Shown here in pieces: positions 24,410 through 34,600 of a stretch of DNA of 64,000 nt. The translations under genes were made by a program, and so were the position numbers. The stretch's first letter is position 1. Every line of letters starts with the position of its first letter. The notes under the pieces were generated by a model, which saw nothing but the letters and a program-made list of their open reading frames with translations, was not told the DNA's origin and made no database searches. The stretch comes from SXOA01 sp051004015 (GTDB lineage: Bacteria; Planctomycetota; Planctomycetia; Pirellulales; Pirellulaceae). The stretch is taken from positions 26,356 to 90,355 of the forward strand of contig JBPCKT010000028.1 of assembly GCA_051004015.1 (NCBI GenBank), read 5' to 3'.

Positions 24410-26617
24410 TTACCGCGATTTTCTGGATGAACCACTGGGCGGGTCGAACAACCCGCTGCCCACGGCGGCCATGAGGCCATCGACATTCTTGGGGCTCAGG
24501 CTTCTGGCACCCGCGGAGCCGCCAGAGGCACCTCCATCGTCGTTGCGAATCGTGCCTGTCCCTCGCGAGGTAGCCAAGGAAGCATTGGTGGGCGAAGTCA
24601 GGTCCAGATAGAACAGTTCGTCCGGCTCCGAGGTTTTGTCTCCATACACGCTCACGGTGATGGTCCGGCTAGTCACTCCGGGACTAAACGACAGCACGCC
24701 ACTGGCCGCTTTGAAATCGCTGCCCGAAATTGCAGTGCCGCTGGCGGTCGAAAAGGCAACGCTGACCGTCTGGTTGCTGGCAGCCGAGAGACTCACCGTA
24801 AAGACCATTTTTGTGAAGCCGCGATTCCCTTCGTAATTGGCGACGCTGTTGATCGAGATTGAGGGTGTTGCGAAATCGTCGTTGACGATGGTTCCTACCC
24901 CCTGGGCATCAGCGATGGGGGCGCCGACTGCATCTGCAAGATTAACGAAAAAGGTTTCGTTGCTTTCCACAATCGTATCACCCGAAACATTCACGGTAAT
25001 CGTCCGGCTCGTCACGCCCGGATCAAATAGGAGCGTTCCCGCTGCAGCGGTGTAGTCGCTGCCGACTGTGGTGGCTGTATTGTCAGCGGTGGCATAGTTC
25101 ACGGTGACCGGCAGGAGGGGGCTCGCCGAGGAGAGGGGGAGGGTGACAGTGAAGGTGAAGGAGTTGGTTCCCGAATTCCCTTCGCTCTTTGAGACATCGC
25201 TGATCCGCAGCGCAGGCTGGGCGCTGATATTGAGGCGGCCGCCTGTGACGGTCTTGCCGGCCAGCGAAGCGGTCGGTGTGCTTTGGGCCGAAGCGACGAT
25301 AGCCGCCCGAATGTCCGCTGCGGATGCCCCGGGGTTCGCGGCCGCGTAGAGGGCTGTAGCGCCGGTGACATGGGGCGTCGCCATTGAGGTGCCGCTGTAG
25401 TTGCCGTAGGTGTTAAACGGCAAGGTCGAGACAATTCCGACGCCGGGTGCGCCGAGGTCTACGGTGCTCGCCCCGAAATTGGAAAACGAAGCCAGGCTGC
25501 CGCTGCTGTTGATCGCGGCCACGGCAATGACGCTCTCATAACCGGCCGAGGCGAGCGTGCTGTAGTTGGAAGGATAGCTCGCCGTCGTATCGTTGTTATC
25601 GCCGACGCCATCCGCGCCTCCGTTCCCAGCAGCCGCGACAAACAAGATGCCGGCATTGGCCGCGCGGGTGATGGCGTCCTGCATGGCCTGGGAATATCCG
25701 CCTCCGCCCCAGGAGTTATTGCTGGCGACAATGTTGACGCCGTACGTGGTCTTGAGCGTGGTCAAGTAATCCAGGGCCTCGATGGCGTCCGAGATATAGC
25801 CGCCGTTGGGGCCCAGGAACTTGGCCGAAATCATCTTCACGTTCCAGTTCACTCCGGCGACCCCCTGGCCGTTTCCGCCGACGCCGCCGATCGTGCCGGC
25901 GACGTGCGTGCCGTGATGGTCCACTCCGTTCGTCGTCGTGCCATCGAAGATGGTGTTGTTGTTGTTGGCGAAGTCCCAGCCGTGGATGTCGTCGATGTAG
26001 CCGTTGCCATCGTTGTCGACGCCGTCGGCAACATCTACGGGATTGGTCCAGATGTTAGCGGCCAGGTCGGGATGGTTATAGTCGATTCCTTCGTCAATGA
26101 TGCCGACCACCACCGACGTGCTACCGACGTTTCCCGCGGCCCAAGCCTCGTCCGCCTGGCTACCGAAGGCATTGGTCGGGCTGGTCGCGTCGTCGCCGTA
26201 CATGCCCCACAGCGAGCCGCTGGTGTAGTAAGTATCGTTGGAGACATAAGAAGACGGCTGAACAAGATAGTCGGGCTCGGCGTAGGCCACGGCGGGATTA
26301 TCGCGCAACTGCTGCAGGAGGTCGTCGGCCGAGGCGCCGGCCGGTAACTGCAGGACATCGAGCCTGCCGGCCGCGGCGTGAATGTGCTCCACAAGTTGGG
26401 AGGAAATAAGCCCGCCCAGGAAGGCGCTTTCCGCGGCCTCGGAGACACCCTCCTTGAACTGCACGATGAGCTGCGTGGGGGCCAGGTCCGCCGCCAGCAG
26501 GTTTCTCGGCTCGAGCAATTCCAGCCGCCGGAGGCGCGTGCCGAGCTGAGCAGCACGCCGCAACCCGCGGGCGCCGTGCTGGAAGCGGGGAAACATCCCG
26601 TGGAAAAAAGAGCGCAT
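24410..26617 (-). CDS. Subtilisin-like serine protease (S8) with Calx-beta domains
   Basis: The protein has 735 aa; ATG at 26617 with AAGGA upstream. The N-terminus has the planctomycete extracellular motif LRRLELLEPRNLLAAD, then an inhibitor-like propeptide (~50-120). The peptidase domain has the complete triad: Asp in VVGIIDEGIDYNHPDL, His in DHHGTHVAGTIGG and Ser in SGTSMATPHVTGA, plus the oxyanion Asn in ASNNSWGGG. Two Calx-beta domains (~465-690) follow, with ETFFVNL and ELFYLDL motifs. A Ser/Gly-rich tail ends the protein. It is exported and probably surface-bound; the Calx-beta modules bind calcium in other proteins. Confidence 0.93.
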   Translation of the reverse strand: MRSFFHGMFPRFQHGARGLRRAAQLGTRLRRLELLEPRNLLAADLAPTQLIVQFKEGVSEAAESAFLGGLISSQLVEHIHAAAGRLDVLQLPAGASADDLLQQLRDNPAVAYAEPDYLVQPSSYVSNDTYYTSGSLWGMYGDDATSPTNAFGSQADEAWAAGNVGSTSVVVGIIDEGIDYNHPDLAANIWTNPVDVADGVDNDGNGYIDDIHGWDFANNNNTIFDGTTTNGVDHHGTHVAGTIGGVGGNGQGVAGVNWNVKMISAKFLGPNGGYISDAIEALDYLTTLKTTYGVNIVASNNSWGGGGYSQAMQDAITRAANAGILFVAAAGNGGADGVGDNNDTTASYPSNYSTLASAGYESVIAVAAINSSGSLASFSNFGASTVDLGAPGVGIVSTLPFNTYGNYSGTSMATPHVTGATALYAAANPGASAADIRAAIVASAQSTPTASLAGKTVTGGRLNISAQPALRISDVSKSEGNSGTNSFTFTVTLPLSSASPLLPVTVNYATADNTATTVGSDYTAAAGTLLFDPGVTSRTITVNVSGDTIVESNETFFVNLADAVGAPIADAQGVGTIVNDDFATPSISINSVANYEGNRGFTKMVFTVSLSAASNQTVSVAFSTASGTAISGSDFKAASGVLSFSPGVTSRTITVSVYGDKTSEPDELFYLDLTSPTNASLATSRGTGTIRNDDGGASGGSAGARSLSPKNVDGLMAAVGSGLFDPPSGSSRKSR

Positions 26618-26855
26618 GATAAGTCCTTTATCAGTTACTGCCAAGTTCTGGCCTGTTAAAGCCGGGACTGCCCAGAGACATGGAAGAATGGAAGAGAAGA
26701 GACTTCAACCCAGGGATGAGAATAGACGAAAATGTCACCCTTCGGCCACCTCAAAGAGACGAGGATACCGCGCGTCAGCAAGAAACGCAACATTTTTGGC
26801 GCCCGGAAATCCCTGGAAATCCGTTTCTTAAGCCCGCACCAGTTTGGGACCCACC

Positions 26856-28184
26856 CTATGCCAGCAACTCCTTGATCACCTTCCCCTTGCTGATCGCCAT
26901 CGGGCGGCCGATGGGGGTGAGCAGTTCTTCCTCGAAGTCGATGCCCAGGGCGGTGAAGACGGTGGCGTGAATGTCTTCGATGTTGCGGGGATCCTCGACG
27001 TTCTCGACCAGGTTTTTGAGGTCGAGATTCGGGCTTGGATTATTCGAGCCAATGGCCAGGCCGCCGCGGATGCCGCCGCCGGCCAGGGCGATGGAGAAGC
27101 CGTGGGGCCAGTGCTCGCGCCCGCCGGTGCCGGGAGTGACGGCTGGGGTGCGGCCGAATTCGCCGCCGCAAAGGACGAGCGTTTTTTCCAGCAGGCCGCG
27201 GTTCTTCAGTTCCTTAATGAGCGTGGCGAACGCGGGGTCGAGAATCTTGTTCTGGGCGGCGACGGCGTTGTGGTTGTTGGCGTGCGTGTCCCAGCCGTCG
27301 AGCGTGACCTCGACGCAGCGAACGCCGACTTCGATGAGGCGGATGGCGGCCAGGCAGGCTCGGCCAAAGGGGGCGTCGCCGAATTCCTGGCGCAGGGACG
27401 CCGACGCCTGGCTGACGTCGAACGCCTTGAGCTGGTCCGACGACATCATCTTTTGGGCCCGCTTGATCGAGTCGACGTGCAGCGTCTTGACTTCGTCGAG
27501 CTTTTTGAGCCGGTTTCTGGCGAACTGTCTTTCCACGACGTCCAGGTCGGAGAGCCGGCGGTCAAAACGCTCCTGGCTGACCCGCTTGGTGACGTCGGGG
27601 ATGGGTCCGCTGGGGTCGTAGGTCTGGAAGGCGTCGTATTGATCGCCCAGATATCCACCGCGGGCGGCCCACTGGTTGGGGAGAATCGTGACGTGCCGGG
27701 GGATTTCGACCGTCGCCTTATCTACCGCCTCGGTTTTGTGGGCCAGGACCGCGCCGATGGAAGGGTGTACGAGCGTCGGATCGGGCCGAAAACCCGTCTT
27801 GACGTTATAAGTGGCCCGCTCGTGGTCTCCTTCCTTGCTGACAAGGGAGCGGACCAGCGAGATGTGCTCCATCTGCTCGGCAACCAGCGGCAGCCCTTCG
27901 GCGAGGTAAATGCCCTTGGCGGCAGTCTTGATCCGCTTGGTGCCGCCGGCCACGGAGCTGGCGGGATCGGGATGGGGATCAAAGGTCTCGTGCTGGCTCG
28001 GCCCGCCTTGCATCCAGAGAACGATCACCGAGTGGGCGGGCGCACCCTTGGGCGATTTCTCCGCCGCCCGGGCCAGCCGCTCCGCCAGGGGCGTGAGCCA
28101 ACAGAGACCGGACATGCCCGCCGCTTGCAGGAGGGTCCGGCGATTGAGGTGGGAGAAACTGCCGCAGGAGGGGAAGGCGTTCAT
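26856..28184 (-). CDS. DUF1501 protein with twin-arginine signal
   Basis: The protein has 442 aa; ATG at 28184. The N-terminal NRRTLLQAAGMSGLCWLTPL is a twin-arginine export signal. The body has the DUF1501 (sulfatase-fold) features VIVLWMQGGPSQHETFDPHP, GWDTHANNHN and CGGEFGRTPAV. DUF1501 genes are abundant in planctomycetes and nearly always sit beside a DUF1549/DUF1553 gene, as here (70 bp upstream on the same strand), pointing to a joint periplasmic role. The biochemical function is unknown. Confidence 0.93.
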   Translation of the reverse strand: MNAFPSCGSFSHLNRRTLLQAAGMSGLCWLTPLAERLARAAEKSPKGAPAHSVIVLWMQGGPSQHETFDPHPDPASSVAGGTKRIKTAAKGIYLAEGLPLVAEQMEHISLVRSLVSKEGDHERATYNVKTGFRPDPTLVHPSIGAVLAHKTEAVDKATVEIPRHVTILPNQWAARGGYLGDQYDAFQTYDPSGPIPDVTKRVSQERFDRRLSDLDVVERQFARNRLKKLDEVKTLHVDSIKRAQKMMSSDQLKAFDVSQASASLRQEFGDAPFGRACLAAIRLIEVGVRCVEVTLDGWDTHANNHNAVAAQNKILDPAFATLIKELKNRGLLEKTLVLCGGEFGRTPAVTPGTGGREHWPHGFSIALAGGGIRGGLAIGSNNPSPNLDLKNLVENVEDPRNIEDIHATVFTALGIDFEEELLTPIGRPMAISKGKVIKELLA

Positions 28185-28254
28185 GGGGACAGGGGACAGG
28201 GGACAGGGGTCAGCCACGGCATTCGTCATTCGTCATTCGAATTTCGTCATTACC

Positions 28255-29955
28255 TCAGTGGTTCCAGGAAAACTCCGTACTATTGAGTAGCACCCAGAAG
28301 AGGTCTTCCATCTTCTGGGCCCTGCTGCTGGGGTCTTGCTCCGGGAAGCGTTCGTTGAGGCGGGTGATGAATTGGGCCAGCTCTTCTTTCGATGGGCGGC
28401 GGGTTAGCGTGGCGAGGTAGGCGGTCTCCACGGCTTTTTCGTTGTCGCTCGTGACCGCGGCAATCCGCGACGAGGCGTTTTGCAGGGGGTTCTCGCCGCT
28501 CCGCTCCTTGACGAGCTCGCCGTTCATCATCAGCAGGCGCTGCGGGATGGTGCCGCCGCGGTCGATGAATTCGTCCTCTCCCAGGTCGCCGTACCGCTGC
28601 ACGAACTCAGCCGACTGAAAGAACTTGGAAAGCTGGCTGAAGAGGTGTGCCTGGGCGTTGATGGTGGGAAGGGAGGAGGACTGGATGACGGAGCCCGCGA
28701 CCTGCTCCGGCCGCAGGCGGGTGACGGGGTAGACCGCCCACTGCTCCTCGTGAGCCGGCGTAATCTCAAAGTCGGCTCCGCTTTCCAGTTGATAGACTTC
28801 GCTGGCGGCGATGATCCGAATCAGCCGCCCCAGGTCATAACCGTGGACGATGAAATCGTCCGAAAGCGTTTCCATTGCCGGCGGGAACGGCCCTTGCAGC
28901 GGAATATCGTCCACCGGGTTGACCAGCGGCTTGCCGAACATCAGTGCCCAGATGCGGTTGACGGTCGCGCGGGCGAAGGGCTTGTTTTTGGGATTCGTCA
29001 CCCAGCGGGCCAGTTGCTGCCGTCGCGTTCCGTGGCCATCGAAGATCTCACGGCCGAAGGGAACTTGCGGTGTGACGACTTCTTCTTCGTCCGCGTGCAG
29101 GTATTTGTACGTGTATTTCAGTTTCGAATTGTCCCGTACGCCGGTAAGCTGCATTTGCGTCTCGCCAAAGAACGCGGCCAGGTGGTGAAAGTCCTGCTGC
29201 GTCCCCTCGCGAGGCTGGCCGTCCTCCATGATGGTAATCTTCGCTTGTTTTTCGTCGTGGCATTGCAGGCAGTCGATCCGCATTCCCAAAAAGGCCCGCG
29301 TCGTGCGGCCGGCCAGCCGGATTTCATCCGGCCGGTTGTCTTCGTCCTGCTTGGCGGTGACGGTGACGAAGTTGACGGCAGGGGAAGCGTTCCAGAGGCC
29401 GGTGTCCGAGAGGAGCTCGGTGACGATCTTGTCGTAGCGATTATTGCGGTGCAGGTGGTCGGCCAGCCAGGTGACGAAGCGGCGGCGGCGAAACAGGATG
29501 AACGGGCCATCCTCGGTCCCCACGTAGGCACGGGCCAGTCGCTCGGCGACGTAGTCGGCGTAGCGGCGGTCCTCCAGCAGATGGGCGACCCACCACAGGG
29601 CGCGGTCTTCCGGATTCACCTGCTCCAGGGCGCGGATTTCCTCGACTGAGGGAATGGTGCCGGTGAGTGCCAGCGACAAGCGGCGGACGATGGCCAGCTC
29701 GTTGGCCCGTTCGGCATGGGCAAGTCCTTTGGACTGCCAGTGCTGTTCGAACTCGGCGTTGATGCGGGCGGTGGTTTGCGGCCATTCTTCACTCGCAGGT
29801 TTCAAATCCGCTGGAACGGACGTCGATACCAGCTTGGCCTGGCCGCCGGAGAAGGTGCTGGGGGTATCGATCCGATTGCGATCCAGGAGCGAGCTGGCAA
29901 TCATCCCCAGCGCGGCCAGGCACAGAGCGGCAAAGAGAAGATTACGTGCCCACAT
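28255..29955 (-). CDS. DUF1549/DUF1553 protein
   Basis: The protein has 566 aa with an N-terminal membrane anchor (ARNLLFAALCLAALGMIAS). The DUF1549 part (~55-250) starts with RRLSLALTGTIPSVEEI and holds a CLQCHDEKQ motif, a C-x2-CH like that of cytochrome c haem sites. The DUF1553 part (~310-560) includes WVTNPKNKPFARATVNRIW and TLTRRPSKEE. It is shorter than many homologues, which carry an extra N-terminal cytochrome c domain. It pairs with the DUF1501 gene downstream. Confidence 0.92.
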   Translation of the reverse strand: MWARNLLFAALCLAALGMIASSLLDRNRIDTPSTFSGGQAKLVSTSVPADLKPASEEWPQTTARINAEFEQHWQSKGLAHAERANELAIVRRLSLALTGTIPSVEEIRALEQVNPEDRALWWVAHLLEDRRYADYVAERLARAYVGTEDGPFILFRRRRFVTWLADHLHRNNRYDKIVTELLSDTGLWNASPAVNFVTVTAKQDEDNRPDEIRLAGRTTRAFLGMRIDCLQCHDEKQAKITIMEDGQPREGTQQDFHHLAAFFGETQMQLTGVRDNSKLKYTYKYLHADEEEVVTPQVPFGREIFDGHGTRRQQLARWVTNPKNKPFARATVNRIWALMFGKPLVNPVDDIPLQGPFPPAMETLSDDFIVHGYDLGRLIRIIAASEVYQLESGADFEITPAHEEQWAVYPVTRLRPEQVAGSVIQSSSLPTINAQAHLFSQLSKFFQSAEFVQRYGDLGEDEFIDRGGTIPQRLLMMNGELVKERSGENPLQNASSRIAAVTSDNEKAVETAYLATLTRRPSKEELAQFITRLNERFPEQDPSSRAQKMEDLFWVLLNSTEFSWNH

Positions 29956-30173
29956 GGTTGACTGCTGGGGTTACTACGAACTAAAGCTTTTCGCCTCCGC
30001 GGCGAATTCCTTGAAACGCCGACCTCGTCCATCCGGTATTATCCACCATAACCGTTCGCCAACGCTAGAAGGAAATACCTTGGGGCATCCCTGGCAGTTT
30101 CGGGTAAAATCCAGGCTCGTTCGCGAGTTTGCCGGCTGGCACGGCCGGTTTTTGCAACTCTTTTCCAGTCGCC

Positions 30174-31649
30174 ATGAGCAGCTCACCCACGACGGATAGC
30201 CGGGAGGATCTGACTCCCGCAGCCATGCCGGCCGAAGTGGTGAGCGAGGCCGTGCCTCCGGTGCGGCGGAAACACCTGGAACAGGATGCTGGCATCCTTT
30301 TCCTGCCCCCCCCGCACCAACCCGCCGCCGAGGCGGCCCTGCCGCCGCCCAAGATCGTCGCTGCGCAGGCCATCGAGCCGGTGGTTGCCGAACGGGTGCC
30401 CCAGAGCTGGCCAGTCTACCTGTGGTGGCTGCTGTGCAAGACGCTGGAATGGCTGTTCGGGCTGGCCAGCGTCGTCGGCTGCCTGGCAGTACTGTCGGCG
30501 GTTCCGCTGGTGCAGTTTGTCAGCCTGGGATACCTGCTGGAAGCGAGCGCGCGGGTCGCCAGGAGCGGCAAGTTGCGGCATGGGTTCATCGATATGCCCA
30601 AGTTCGCCCGGATCGGCAGCATGGTCTTTGGCACCTGGATGATGCTATTGCCGCTGCGATACCTCTCGACGCTGGCCCAGGATGCGCACCTGGTGGACCC
30701 AGGCAGCGCGAGCGCTCGGGCGTGGCGGGTGGGGCAACTGATATGCACCGCGCTGATGCTGGGTCACATCGTGCTCGCCTGGTACAGCGGCGGCAAGTTG
30801 CGGCACTTCTTCTGGCCCTTCCTGGCGCCGTTTCAGCTCGGGGCGAAGCTTTTGTTTGGAACCATCATCGGTCCGATCGTGCGGCCCCTGGTGGAAGCGA
30901 TCTCGCCGCGCCTGGCAGCGGACCTGTATATCGAGCGGCCCCTTTCGGCCTGGTTCCCGCCGGCCATTTTGTGGGCGGGTCTCGTCCGCGGAAAAATCTA
31001 CCGCCGCACCCGCGATTCCGTATGGGACTTCGTCGCCAGCTTGCGATTGCCGCAATATTTCTGGCTGGGAGTCCGGGGCTTTATCGGCGCGCTGGCCTGG
31101 ATTGCCATCCCCGCGCTTTTGATGATGGGGGGTTCAACGCTCCCCAATGGCGGCTTGGCGTTCGTGTCCGGCTGGCTGGGGGCGCTGCTCTTGGGGATCG
31201 TGGTGATCTATCTTCCCTTCGCCCAGACGCACATGGCGGTGCAAAACCGCTTCGTGGAAATCTTTAACTTGGGAGAGATCCGCCGGCAGTTCTCTCAAGC
31301 GCCCATTGCTTGGTGGTTCGCGCTGGCGATCACGCTGCTATCCGCGATTCCGCTGTACCTCCTGACCATCGAGGCCACGCAGCGGGAAGTGACCTACCTC
31401 ATCAACCTGTTCTTCGTCGCGTTCATTTACCCCGCCCGCCTGCTGCTCGGCTGGGCGATGGGCCGCGCGCTGCATCACAAACAGCCGCGGTTCATCCTCA
31501 TTGGCTTGGCGGCCCGCTTCGCGGCGATTCCCGTGGTGCTGGGCTACCTGATCATCCTCTGGGCCAGCCAATACACGGCCTGGTTCGGCCCCTTCAGCCT
31601 GATGGTCCAGCACGCCTTCATGGTGCCGGTGCCGTTTTTAGGCGTCTAA
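30174..31649 (+). CDS. Polytopic membrane protein of unknown function
   Basis: The protein has 491 aa; ATG at 30174 preferred to an upstream in-frame start at 30129. After ~85 hydrophilic, Pro-rich residues come about eight to nine hydrophobic helices, including WPVYLWWLLCKTLEWLFGLA and LGALLLGIVVIYLPFAQTHM. The SLGYLLEASARVARSGKLRHG segment resembles DUF4013-type membrane proteins, though I hold this loosely. Its stop overlaps that of the convergent giant gene by 4 bp. Confidence 0.75.
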   Translation: MSSSPTTDSREDLTPAAMPAEVVSEAVPPVRRKHLEQDAGILFLPPPHQPAAEAALPPPKIVAAQAIEPVVAERVPQSWPVYLWWLLCKTLEWLFGLASVVGCLAVLSAVPLVQFVSLGYLLEASARVARSGKLRHGFIDMPKFARIGSMVFGTWMMLLPLRYLSTLAQDAHLVDPGSASARAWRVGQLICTALMLGHIVLAWYSGGKLRHFFWPFLAPFQLGAKLLFGTIIGPIVRPLVEAISPRLAADLYIERPLSAWFPPAILWAGLVRGKIYRRTRDSVWDFVASLRLPQYFWLGVRGFIGALAWIAIPALLMMGGSTLPNGGLAFVSGWLGALLLGIVVIYLPFAQTHMAVQNRFVEIFNLGEIRRQFSQAPIAWWFALAITLLSAIPLYLLTIEATQREVTYLINLFFVAFIYPARLLLGWAMGRALHHKQPRFILIGLAARFAAIPVVLGYLIILWASQYTAWFGPFSLMVQHAFMVPVPFLGV

Positions 31650-34600
31650 TCCCGCCGCCGGTTGACGAGGTCAGTGGCCAGATCTCCCACGAGTTCGTCC
31701 CAGTCGCCACGGCGTTGCTTGCCGCGAGGGGCGTCCTCAAGCGAGGTGTAATTGTCGTTCTCGCTTACAATCGCCAGCACCGCGGCGGCATTCGCCCCGC
31801 TAACGCTGGGCTGCGGCTGGGAAGTGGTACGCGGCAGCGAAACCGTGGTGTTCGAGGGCGAAGACACCAAAGCCGCCGGAGAGAAGAAGAATGTATCGGG
31901 TTCTCCTTCTGGAGCGGGAGGCGGCGGGGTGTTCAGGAAGTTGATGATCAGCAGCACGTCGTTGGCGGTGATGAAGTTATCGCCGTTGGTATCGGGAAAA
32001 ATTGGGGGACCGCTATACGAGGCCATAATGGTGGCGGCATCGCCGGTGCCAATCTCGTTGAGGATGTTGATGATCTTGAGAGCGTCGAGGGCAAACACGC
32101 CCCCGCTCGCGTCCACATCCAAGGGGTTCCGCTGGTTTTGAAAGGGCCGCTCGTTGTCCCCCACCAGGATGTTCCCGTTGGCCGTGGCGAAGCCGGCGGC
32201 AGTGCCGGTGATCGTGACCGTCTGCGGGCCATCCCCAATGGCGACGGCATCATCGACCGCGTCGATAACGAACGTCACGGAGTTCTGGTTCGCCAGAATC
32301 GTCACCGTGGCAGGGACGGTTGCTTCGGTCAGGTCGCTGCTGGAGAGGTTGACCACCTGCGAAAGGGAATTGTCAAAAACCGTGCGGGTCACCGTGGCGG
32401 AGATGGTGCCACCGTTTTCCATCATGAAGTTGTCCACGAAGGTGAATGCCAGGCCGTCGAGCTCGTCATCCGTGACCGTCACACCGGCAGTGGTGTTGGC
32501 GACACTTGCTGCCGACGCGGTCACGATGACGGCCTGGTTGAAATCGCGGAGGGCGTCGTTGACTCCCGTGACAGTGAAGTTGGCGCTGTTCTGCCCGGCG
32601 AGAATCGTGACGCTGGCGGGAACGGTTGCTTCCGTGGTGTCGTTGCTGGAAAGATTGACCACGAGCGCTGCCGCGTTGCTTCCCACAAATCGAGTGATGG
32701 TGCCCGTGGCCGTGCCGCCGTTCTCCGAGATCGATCCGGGGACGATGGCCAGCGTGATATTGTCGATTTCGTCATCGGTCACCGCGATGGAAGCGGCGCC
32801 ATTGCTCATGCCGGTAGCGGAAGCGGTGATGACCGGGTTCTGCGTGGCATCGCGGATGGCGTCGTCGACCGCGGTGATCGGGAACGTGACGCTGTTCTGA
32901 CCAGCCAGGATCGTCGCCGTGGCGGGGACCGTGGCTTCCGTGGCGTCGTTGCTGGCCAGGTTCACGACCAACGGGAGGCTGTTATCGAGCACGAACCGCG
33001 TCACCGTGCCGATGGCCGCGCCGCCGTTTTCCGGCATGGAGGAAGGGGAGATGGAAACCGTGAAATAGTTGATCTCGTCATCCAGCACGGTCAGAGTTTC
33101 GGCAGCCCCGACCTGGCCGGGGGCGACTGCCGTCAGGGTGACAGTTTGCGAAAAGTCGCCAATGGCATCGTCGATGGCCTGGATATTGAAAGAGGCCGTG
33201 ACTTGCCCGGCGGGAATCGTCACAATCTGCTGGACCGTGGCTTCCGTGGTGTCGCTAGTCGCGAGGCTGACGGTGAGCGAGACGCTAAGATCGGCCAGGC
33301 TGGGCCGCGTGACCGTGGCGGCGCTGGCGGCGACTCCTGCCGCCTCCGAAAACGTCGTGGGAGCGACGGAGAGCGTTAGTCCGACGGCGCTGTTCAAGTT
33401 GCCAAAGGCGACAAAGGCCTGCGTGTTGCCGACGGTGAAGGAAGTGGGCAGGTCGTGGCCGGGGTCGTTCATCACCACCACCGATCCGGTCGCGCCCGCG
33501 GCAATCAATTGACCCGCGGGAGAGATGTCGAGGTCGTTGAGATTATCCCCGCCGGTCGAAAGCGTGCGGAGGAGGGAGCCGTTGGCGGCGAACTCGTAAA
33601 TCAGATTGTCGCCGACGACCGCGTAGATAAGTCCTTGGGGATTGACGGCGATGGCCAGCGGCAGCTCGGGGCTGGCGAGGGCGACCTGTCGGATGAAGGC
33701 CAGGGTTGCCGGGTTGTAGACCCGCACGTTGTAGGGGGGCGCGGGAACCGCCGGGAGCGAAACGGGCGTGAATTCAAAGGCATAGATCAGGCCGTCCTGC
33801 CCGGCAGCGACGTCGATGAAGTCCTTCGTCGTCTCAAAGCGAGCGAAGCTATTGTTCGTGATGTCGAAGCGGATCAGCCCTTGCTGCAAATCGGCTCCCG
33901 TGCCGGTCGCCATGTCCGTGGCAAAGATGAAATTGCCAAGCGACGCGATGCCGCCAAAGGAGGAAACATTGGCGGTGCTCCAGCCGGCGGTGGTGTTGCT
34001 GGTGAACGTGCCGCGGCGGGGATCCAACGTGGACAGGATAACGTCATTCGTGCCGTTATAGAATTTGACATTGCCGGCCGCATCCACGACCAGGTCCCGC
34101 ACGGGCTCGTCACCGCCAGTGCCGACAGGGACCGGGATATCGCTTACCTGGACTCCCGCGGGGGAATACACTCGCAGCCGCGAGTTGTGCAGGGAAGGAA
34201 CGGTCGTGACCAGGATGTTGCGGTAAGAATCCTGGTCGCTGACGACGAAGACCGTGCCGTTCACGCTGAGATAGCCGGCCGCGGTGCCGGAAATAACCGC
34301 GGAGCGGGTGCCGTCGAAGATCGCGTCATCGACGGCGGTGATGGTGAACGAAGCCGACGTCTGGTTGGCGAGAATGGTGACCGTGGCGGGGACCGTCGCT
34401 TCGCTGGTGTCGGAGCTGGTGAGCGTGACGACGAGCGGCGAGCCAATGTTGGTGTTGGAGCGAGTCACCGTCGCCGTCGAGCTGCCGCCCACTTCCGCGA
34501 AGGTAGGGGTGATGATGGATACGGTGAGGGTTTCGTGATCATTCACGATGATGAAATCGGAATCACTGAGGGGAATCGCGCCGGTGCTCGTGGCCGTGAT

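Noticed and set aside
31310..33379. 689-codon plus-strand frame overlapping the 3' end of the membrane protein gene
   Set aside because: Antisense of the giant Calx-beta gene; the periodic Arg/Asp/Gly-rich pattern only mirrors the Calx-beta repeats.
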